From positions 18,984,684-19,048,683 of the forward strand of contig NC_056042.1 in the NCBI RefSeq assembly GCF_004379255.2: DNA of 64,000 nt, read 5' to 3'. Of this stretch, positions 56,879-64,000 are shown in pieces. The notes under the pieces are model-generated. The model did no database searches. It was not told the DNA's origin and saw only the letters and a list, made by a program, of their open reading frames with translations. This stretch comes from Salvia splendens. Its lineage: Eukaryota; Streptophyta; Magnoliopsida; Lamiales; Lamiaceae. The position numbers and the translations under genes were made by a program. Position 1 is the stretch's first letter; each line of letters opens with the position of its first letter.

Positions 56879-59800
56879 ATGCCGCCAAGACGTGCACGCC
56901 AACCACGACAAGGACCCAACGTGGAGGCACCACCACCGCCACCACCACCTCCACCCCCGCCTCAACAAGAAAGATTCATAGTTACGTTCTCAAGGCAGAA
57001 TCCCCCAAAATTTGATGGACAAGGAGACCCATCCAAAGCGGAAGAGTGGATACGCGGCCTCGAGCGTATCTTCAGGGTCATGGAGTGCACAGATAGGGAG
57101 CGCATTGCTGGCGCTACCTTTCAACTGTCAGGTGCTGCCGATTACTGGTGGGAGACTCGGCAAAGAACTATGAATCCTGCCCGCCTGGAGGCGCTAACAT
57201 GGGAGGAGTTTAAGGTGGAGATTGACAACAAGTATGTCCCAAAGACGTACAGACGGGCCAAGGTGGTAGAGTTCCACACGCTAAGCCAAGGCCGAATGAC
57301 TGTGACCGAGTATGACCGAGCCCTCGCGCAGATGGCACGATATGCGCCCGAGTTGATGGACACCGATGAGAAATGGGCGGTGAAGTTCCGGGCCGGGCTC
57401 AGAGATGAGATAAAGGCCGCGTTGGCCTGTCGAGGAGAACTCTCCTACTCGGAGATCTTGACTTGTGCACTGGACGTGGAAGATGCACTCCCTAAACCAA
57501 GAGTTGTGGCGACAACAAACGCGACACCTCTACAAGCCCAGTCAGGTCACCAAGAGAAGAGGAGGTGGGATGGCGATCAAACTCAGTATGGTGGCAAGAG
57601 GCCACAACACATGAGGAACGCACCCTTCAATGGCGGGAGACAGAATACCTTTCAACCGAGGGCAAACTTTCCGCCGAGGAACCCTCAATGTGGGAGATGC
57701 TTCAAGTATCACACCGGGGAGTGTCGAGACCCTAGGTGCTTCAACTGTGGTGGGAGTGGCCACTACATCCGAAATTGCCCAAACAAGCACATGGGAACGG
57801 GAACGAGACAGAACCAGCTAGGCTTCCGTCCACAACCCCAGGCTTTACCTGCACCTCCACCACAGCAACGCCGCCAAGGATTACCATCGCAAGCAAGGGC
57901 CTACGCCTTGAAGGGGAAACAGCCGGCAAACGGGAAAGAAACCTTTGAGCAAGGAAACTTGGCAGGTATGGGCACACTTCTCAATATGCCTATAGTTGTC
58001 TTGTTTGATACGGGTGCGTCGCATTCCTTTATATCAACGTCTTGTGTGGATACTTTGGGACTACCTACTGTTAAGACCGAACCCACTATGAGTGTGACCT
58101 CACCGGTAGGCGGGACTATAGATATATCCCGATCTTGTGCATGTGTGAACTTTGGAATAGGTGAACTCAGTTTAGTGGCTCATAATTTGCAAATAATGAC
58201 GATGGGTAGCGTAGACATAATCTTGGGTATGGATTGGTTAGCGGAGAACCACGTTACCCTTCATTGTAGAGAAAGGGAAATCTCGTTTGAAACCCCCGGA
58301 AAAGAGCCGATGAAGTTTCACGGAGTCCCAATGAGCCGACGCAAGTCCATTATCTCTGCGCTGCAAGCCACTACAATGATGAGGAAGGGATGTCCAGCGT
58401 ACCTTGTTTATTTGAATGGGGAGGAGAAGAAAGACAGGAAGATAGAAGATGTGGCGATAGTGAGTGAATATCCCGATGTCTTCCCCGATGCATTGCCGGG
58501 ACCCCCACCCGACAGGCAGGTAGAATTCACGATCGATCTGGAGCCCGGATCGGCACCGATATCCAAGGCACCTTATAGAATGGCGCCAAAAGAGTTGGAG
58601 GAGCTTAAGGTGCAACTGCAAGAGCTACTGGAATTGGGATTTATTAGACCTAGCGTGTCGCCATGGGGAGCACCAGTGTTGTTTGTAAAGAAGAAGGATG
58701 GAACGATGAGAATGTGCATCGACTATCGAGAGCTAAACAAACTGACGCTGAAGAACAAGTATCCACTACCAAGGATAGACGACTTGTTTGACCAACTTCG
58801 AGGGGCAGGTGTCTTCTCTAAGATGGATTTGAGGTCTGGGTACCATCAGCTGAGGGTTCGGCGAGAAGATGTACCCAAGACAGCTTTTCGAACAAGATAT
58901 GGTCATTATGAGTTCGTCGTGATGCCTTTTGGACTGACGAACGCCCCGGCAGTGTTCATGGACCTTATGAACCGCGTGTTCCATCCATTTCTGGATCGGT
59001 TTGTCCTGGTTTTCATCGATGACGTGCTTGTTTACTCAAAGAACGAGGAGGAGCACAAAGAGCACTTGAGAACCGTCCTAGCAACTCTAAGGGACGAAAA
59101 ACTATATGCCAAGTTCAGTAAATGCGAGTTTTGGCTCAAGGAAGTAAATTTTCTTGGACATGTAGTAACTTCAGATGGAATTCGTGTAGACCCGGCCAAG
59201 GTGGAAGCAGTGCAGGAATGGAAGCCACCTTCTACACAAAATGAAATCCGAAGCTTTTTAGGACTGGCGGGCTATTATCAAAGATTCATTGAAGGATTCT
59301 CGAAGATAGCCAGGCCAATGACACAACAACTGAAAAAGGGAGTCAAGATGATTTGGACACCAGAATGTGAGGCGAGCTTTCAGTTGTTGAAGGAGAAATT
59401 GACCACCGCACCAATTCTAGCTGTGCCGGAGTCAGGGACTGACTATGCGGTGTATACGGATGCGTCGAAGGTGGGACTTGGATGTGTGCTTATGCAGAAG
59501 GGGAAAGTGATTGCATATGCATCGAGACAACTGAAGCCCCATGAGCTGAATTATCCGACACATGACTTGGAACTGGCAGCTGTGGTGCATGCTTTGAAGA
59601 TCTGGAGACACCATCTCTATGGAGTCCGTTGTGAGATATACACGGACCATAAGAGTCTAAAGTACTTCTTTGAGCAAAAGGAGCTGAATATGCGCCAACG
59701 TAGGTGGCTCGAGTTGGTGAAGGACTACGATTGTGGTATAAATTACCATCCGGGAAAAGCAAACGTAGTGGCCGATGCTCTTAGTAGGAAGTCTCAATCT

Positions 59801-61357
59801 CAGCTGGCCACCTTTCTTACTATCGAGGAGAGTATAATCCAAGAGTTCAGTAGGATGCGCTTGGAAGTGGTGAGAATGCCCGAGACTGTGGAAGGGATAG
59901 TAGCCACGTTGGTGATGGAACCCGACTTAAGAGCCAGAATTGTGGAAGCTCAACGGCGAGATACGCTACTAGAAAGGATTCGCTCAGAAGTGAGGACGGG
60001 TGAACCCGGAAGTTTCCGTGAGGCAGCGGATAACGGTCTCACCTACAAGGGAAGGTTGTGTGTGCCCAAGGATGAAGGCTTGAGGATGGAAATCATGAGA
60101 GAAGCACATGAAACCCCATACGCTGCTCATCCAGGGAGCACCAAAATGTATCAAGACTTGAAAAGACAGTTTTGGTGGAACGGTATGAAAAAGCATGTTG
60201 CAGCTTTTGTGGAGAGATGCCTAGCGTGTCAACAAGTAAAGGCGCTACACCAACGGCCCTATGGGAAATTGCAACCCCTCGAGATTCCGGAATGGAAGTG
60301 GGAACATATTGCAATGGACTTTGTGATAGGACTGCCAAAATCCCAGCGAGGGAACACGGTGATTTGGGTGATTATAGATCGTCTCACCAAATCTGCCCAC
60401 TTTGTACCGGTTCGCGCTACTTATGGATCCGACCAGTTGGCTAAGGTATATGTACGGGAGATTATACGCTTGCATGGAGTTCCAGCGACAATCACATCTG
60501 ATCGTGATGCTAAATTCACTTCTAGATTTTGGACAAGCCTGCAGCGCGAGTTGGGGACTAAGTTGAGTTTCAGTACAGCTTTCCACCCACAAACCGACGG
60601 GCAGTCGGAGAGAACAATACAAGCCTTAGAGGATATGCTACGAGCTGTGGTGCTTGATCGAGGCTGGGGTTGGGAAGAAGTGTTGCCATTGGTTGAGTTC
60701 GCGTACAATAATAGTTACCAGGCGACTATCAAGATGGCCCCATATGAGGCCTTGTATGGAAAGAAGTGTAGATCGCCACTTTATTGGGATGAAGTGGGTG
60801 AGAGAAGAATTCTCGGACCAGACTCTGTAGAAGAGATGATAGAGATTGTCCGACAAATCCGTGGGAGGATCAAGGAGGCACAAGATCGACAGAAATCTTA
60901 TGCGGATGTTCGAAGGACCGAGTTACAGTTCGAGGTCGGGGAAAAGGTCTTTCTGAAAGTTTCCCCTTCTAAGGGAATAACTCGTTTTGGAGTGAAGGGA
61001 AAGCTGAGACCCCGATTTATTGGTCCATATGAGATTTTGGATAGAGTCGGCGTGGTAGCATACAGGTTGGCTCTACCACCAAGCTTTGGAAATGTGCACA
61101 ACGTCTTCCATGTGTCACAATTGAGGAAGTACGTGTTTGACCCCACACACATAGTTCACCAAGAAGAGATGATGGTCCTAAATCCCGATCTAAGCTATGA
61201 GGAGAAGCCCGAGGCCATTTTGGATCGAAGAGTGCAAGAATTGAGGAATAAGTCAATTGCTTCGGTGAAAGTACGGTGGAGGAATCATGGAACCGAAGAG
61301 GCAACATGGGAATCAGAAGATAAGATGAGAGAGAAGTTTCCAGAGCTGTTTGAGTAA
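56879..61357 (+). CDS. Ty3/gypsy gag-pol polyprotein with chromodomain, intact
   Basis: 1492 residues without interruption, from ATG 56879 ([12 protein letters not shown], then a Pro run) to TAA 61355-61357. Domains: retrotrans_gag about 45-185; CCHC zinc knuckle C287-C290-H295-C300; protease DTGAS at D377; RT about 600-780 with CIDYRELN near 613 and the catalytic FIDD at 712-715; RNase H with YTDAS (D861); integrase HHCC about 1075-1117 (HPG...CLAC); core D near 1146 (MDFVIGLP), D near 1208 (SDRDAKF) and E near 1244 ([11 protein letters not shown]); C-terminal chromodomain about 1440-1492 ([14 protein letters not shown]). All expected catalytic residues that I can check are present. It would make virus-like particles, copy the RNA and integrate the DNA; the chromodomain probably steers integration to chromatin marks. 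Likely functional. Confidence 0.97.
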   Translation: MPPRRARQPRQGPNVEAPPPPPPPPPPPQQERFIVTFSRQNPPKFDGQGDPSKAEEWIRGLERIFRVMECTDRERIAGATFQLSGAADYWWETRQRTMNPARLEALTWEEFKVEIDNKYVPKTYRRAKVVEFHTLSQGRMTVTEYDRALAQMARYAPELMDTDEKWAVKFRAGLRDEIKAALACRGELSYSEILTCALDVEDALPKPRVVATTNATPLQAQSGHQEKRRWDGDQTQYGGKRPQHMRNAPFNGGRQNTFQPRANFPPRNPQCGRCFKYHTGECRDPRCFNCGGSGHYIRNCPNKHMGTGTRQNQLGFRPQPQALPAPPPQQRRQGLPSQARAYALKGKQPANGKETFEQGNLAGMGTLLNMPIVVLFDTGASHSFISTSCVDTLGLPTVKTEPTMSVTSPVGGTIDISRSCACVNFGIGELSLVAHNLQIMTMGSVDIILGMDWLAENHVTLHCREREISFETPGKEPMKFHGVPMSRRKSIISALQATTMMRKGCPAYLVYLNGEEKKDRKIEDVAIVSEYPDVFPDALPGPPPDRQVEFTIDLEPGSAPISKAPYRMAPKELEELKVQLQELLELGFIRPSVSPWGAPVLFVKKKDGTMRMCIDYRELNKLTLKNKYPLPRIDDLFDQLRGAGVFSKMDLRSGYHQLRVRREDVPKTAFRTRYGHYEFVVMPFGLTNAPAVFMDLMNRVFHPFLDRFVLVFIDDVLVYSKNEEEHKEHLRTVLATLRDEKLYAKFSKCEFWLKEVNFLGHVVTSDGIRVDPAKVEAVQEWKPPSTQNEIRSFLGLAGYYQRFIEGFSKIARPMTQQLKKGVKMIWTPECEASFQLLKEKLTTAPILAVPESGTDYAVYTDASKVGLGCVLMQKGKVIAYASRQLKPHELNYPTHDLELAAVVHALKIWRHHLYGVRCEIYTDHKSLKYFFEQKELNMRQRRWLELVKDYDCGINYHPGKANVVADALSRKSQSQLATFLTIEESIIQEFSRMRLEVVRMPETVEGIVATLVMEPDLRARIVEAQRRDTLLERIRSEVRTGEPGSFREAADNGLTYKGRLCVPKDEGLRMEIMREAHETPYAAHPGSTKMYQDLKRQFWWNGMKKHVAAFVERCLACQQVKALHQRPYGKLQPLEIPEWKWEHIAMDFVIGLPKSQRGNTVIWVIIDRLTKSAHFVPVRATYGSDQLAKVYVREIIRLHGVPATITSDRDAKFTSRFWTSLQRELGTKLSFSTAFHPQTDGQSERTIQALEDMLRAVVLDRGWGWEEVLPLVEFAYNNSYQATIKMAPYEALYGKKCRSPLYWDEVGERRILGPDSVEEMIEIVRQIRGRIKEAQDRQKSYADVRRTELQFEVGEKVFLKVSPSKGITRFGVKGKLRPRFIGPYEILDRVGVVAYRLALPPSFGNVHNVFHVSQLRKYVFDPTHIVHQEEMMVLNPDLSYEEKPEAILDRRVQELRNKSIASVKVRWRNHGTEEATWESEDKMREKFPELFE

Positions 61358-61386
61358 TCTAACAAATTTCGAGACGAAATTTTGTT

Positions 61387-61399
61387 AAGGTGGGAGGAA
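61387..61399 (+). other. Polypurine tract of F
   Basis: AAGGTGGGAGGAA immediately precedes the 3' LTR, the expected plus-strand primer. Confidence 0.85.
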
Positions 61400-61728
61400 T
61401 GTAATACCCGAAAATTTGTGGAATTTTATTCTTTTAATTAAGGATGAAATTTTTATGTTTTTGTGTTTAAAATATGGTGTGGAAAATATTATTTGTGTTT
61501 ATTTGATTGTTGTGGATGTGGTATTTTCTACCTAGGCAAATTAAAATGGAATTAAGTAATTAAGCTATGAATAAAAACTCCTAATTAACAAATTAAATCC
61601 CTCCCTCCCCAATTCTCTCTTCTTTTTCGAAAAAAAAAAACCTCCCCCATCACCCCATGATTCTCTCAACCGCCCCCACTCCCTCATAACCGATTTCCCT
61701 CCCCCTCTTTTCCATTCGTTCTCTCTTC

Positions 61729-61787
<59 letters not shown>

Positions 61788-64000
61788 CTCTAGCTCTCAT
61801 CTCTCTCGAAGTGTGCTCTCACGGTAAGCTCTCGCCCCTCTCTCTCTCGGTTTACCTTTCCCCATTCATCCCCTTCTCATCATCATCTTGGCTTCTTCAA
61901 GGTGTTACGCTCGTACGTTGTAAATCGGTGTAGGGAAAGCTTCGAATTTACGTTTGAACTATCTAAGAAAGGTAACCAAACCCTAACCCTTGTTTAATTC
62001 GAAAACTCATGCATATAGGACGTTTTGGATGGTTTAGATGCTGAATAGGGTTTGTGGCTATGTGATATGGTTGAGCATGTTTTTGGTAGTAACTGGCAGT
62101 GGGTTCCGACCCCTTTTTATCTAAGCAAACGATCTCCGTTGGGTACGAATTTTGAACTGTATAAAGGTTAATGTGGCTTCTGTGTGGTGTGTAATTTTCA
62201 GCCTCTTTGGATGTCGTATGATTTTTTTATGATTTTTGCAAGTAGACTGCGCAGTTTCGCGAGTTGTATGTTTTTGGGAGATGTTTTCATGTGCTTTGGG
62301 TGTGTTTCTGAGTGTTGTGTTTTGTGAAGTATGTGGGTGTGTTTGGCCAAGAGAGGGCTCGGGAAAATCAGTGTTTGGTTCGAGGGTTTCGTGTGTGTTG
62401 GCCGAGAGTTGTAGGGTTCGGCCTAGGGCAGTGTTGTGGAGAGTTTTGAAGGGATGATCCCAGGTGTCTGGGTGTGTTTTGGGACGGAGAATGTGTGGTG
62501 TGAGTGTTGTATAGGGTTTGAGAATCGGAAGTTGGAGGAAAGTGAGTGTGCACGGGACAGCCAGGCGGCCGAGGTGCCGAGCAGGCGGCCGAGGTGCCGA
62601 GCAGGCGGCCGAGATGCCGAGCCAGCGGCCGAGGGGCCGAGCAGGCGGCCGAGGTGCCGAGCCAGCGGCCGAGGGGCCGAGCAGGCGGCCGAGGTGCCGA
62701 GCCAGCGGCCGAGGTGCCGAGCAGGCGGCCGAGGTGCCGAGCAGGCGGCCGAGGTGCCGAGCCAGCGGCCGAGGTGCCGAACAGGTGGCCGAGGTGCCGA
62801 GCCAGCGGCCGAGACACCGAGCCATGTCGAGACGCCGATCCTTTTTCCGAGTTTTTCCGAACCTTTTTCGAGCCAAGTGAGCCGTTTGCACAGTAAGGGT
62901 ATGCCAGGACTTGGAGTGCTGTGTTCGTGTGTCGTGTGCGCGTTTTGGGTACGTCGTTTGCGTGCGGGGTGTGTTTCGAACGTGTGACTTTGTGTGTTGT
63001 TTTGTAACATGTTGTTAAGTGTATGTACGTGTAACGTGCTAGATGTTGAAGTCGTCCACGTAGGAATCATGCATTGTCGTTTAAAGTCTCGTCTCTTCTG
63101 ACTCTAATCATGATACAATTTATCTTTCAAAAGGGTGATCGTTACGAGGAAAGTGTGGTTGAAGAAGGGAATTATTTTAAAAGCTAAGCAATCGAGGTGG
63201 GCTTTTCTACCCTACTTTTACGTGGGTTGTTTTTAATACGGACTCTGTTCCGGAATTGTTTATGGAGGTGAACTGTTTGTCTTGCCAAATGTTTTGATTT
63301 GAAACCTATCTGAAGTGGTTTACCACATATGTTTAATCGAATTCGGGTCTGTTGGGCTGCGAACCCTCAGGCTAGTGTACACGAGACTGGGTGCCATCTG
63401 AGAGCAAGTTGGCCGGTCTAGATGACCTGGGGTGTGGCCACGCCCCTTGTCACCGTTTGGATCAGATAGTGTATGATTGAGGGAATAAGGGTGGCAATAT
63501 CGGAAAATGACTGCGCAGTCGAATTTATGAAATATATTTTGGTGTACTTGGGTTATTTTCATTACACTCAAAACCCCAATGTTACACTGTTATGGCATGA
63601 CAAACTATGATTTTGGCGTGTGTCCACTGAGTGCAATAAGTACTCAGCCCTGCATGTTGTTTTCTTAATGTGCAGGTTGAGCGGCGATGGGGAGGACGGA
63701 TGTTGAGCAGTTAAGTCAAAATGCGTTTCACTTTGTTTTGGATAATGTCGTGTCGTCATACCCGGCATATCTGTCTCTTGACTCTTTTTCCGCTGCTGTG
63801 TATCCGAAACAATGTTTTCATTTAAACTATGGTTACTTAAACTTTTGAAATGTCGCTACAGTACCTGTTTTTAAAATGAATTTCCTTTTATTAAATGTCT
63901 TTGGGTCAAATATTCTTGTTTTTCCCCTTTCTCCACGCTTCTTTACTCCTCCCCTAGTCGCGGTCCACCGACTTCCATCCTAGGAAATGCGGGCGTGACA
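61400..64000 (+). repeat. 3' LTR of gypsy element F
   Basis: 2601 bp. It ends with GCGGGCGTGACA at the last base of the window, so the LTR appears complete. It differs from the 5' LTR mainly in the lengths of the CT tract and the 20-bp minisatellite plus scattered single changes. Confidence 0.94.
62561..62820 (+). repeat. 20-bp minisatellite in the 3' LTR of F
   Basis: Thirteen units of the same 20-mer as at 54106-54345, one more than in the 5' LTR and with a different order of variant units. Confidence 0.9.

Larger units (their letters stand above)
52967..64000 (+). mobile_element. Chromodomain Ty3/gypsy retrotransposon F (Tekay/Del-like), nearly complete
   Basis: Two LTRs of about 2.6 kb (52967-55533 and 61400-64000), initiator tRNA-Met primer-binding site, leader with an extra open frame, uninterrupted gag-pol of 1492 codons with chromodomain, and purine tract before the 3' LTR. 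The left flank gives gagaa (52962-52966) as expected target duplication; its partner would start at position 64001, outside the window. The near-identical LTRs and open polyprotein indicate recent insertion. Clade assignment (Tekay/Del-like) is based on long LTRs and the C-terminal chromodomain. Confidence 0.93.

Overview
The window is a stretch of plant nuclear DNA made almost entirely of transposable elements. The evidence is plant-type Ty1/copia, Athila-like Ty3/gypsy and chromodomain Ty3/gypsy retrotransposons, Stowaway-like MITEs and hAT elements, with primer-binding sites matching initiator tRNA-Met and tRNA-Asp. A eudicot is likely, but no sequence here fixes the species. I found no intact host gene, tRNA, rRNA or CRISPR array. 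The density of nested insertions suggests heterochromatin.

Layout. 1-1979 is the right part of a hAT element (H) with a degenerate transposase and a CCGGTT-rich terminus. 1980-3349 is the 3' end of a small LTR retrotransposon with a 395-bp LTR. 3350-6930 holds Stowaway-like MITEs, a threefold tandem array of about 458 bp and a 177-bp tandem repeat. From about 6930 an old copia relic (E) begins. Its pol is split by a younger copia element of the same family (D, 7041-15684, target duplication taatg). E's LTR (from 17408) is split by an Athila-like element on the minus strand (A, 18052-51765, duplication agtct) and resumes at 51766-52635, followed by a primer-binding site. Inside A lie a hAT-type foldback element in its ORF1 (G, 21760-23986, duplication gtcccatc) and an Athila-like element on the plus strand in its gag (B, 27801-49104, duplication atggt). 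B's 3' LTR is split by another copia element (C, 39386-48871, duplication gtaga). C in turn carries a 770-bp gypsy solo LTR in its leader (42366-43135, duplication aaaga). Downstream, a nearly complete chromodomain gypsy element (F, 52967-64000) has an uninterrupted 1492-residue gag-pol; its 3' LTR ends at the last base of the window.

Relative age follows from the nesting: E is older than D and A; A is older than G and B; B is older than C; C is older than the solo LTR. F looks youngest, with near-identical LTRs and an open polyprotein. A and B have lost RT-RNase H-integrase through different breakpoints but keep the Athila ORF1 region. They were therefore probably mobilised in trans.

The most unusual structure is G. 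It is a 2.2-kb near-palindrome with hAT-type ends, and each arm carries four 73-bp repeats. Each repeat contains a match to the plant U-snRNA upstream sequence element followed 32 bp later by a TATA box. The promoters point outwards from both arms.
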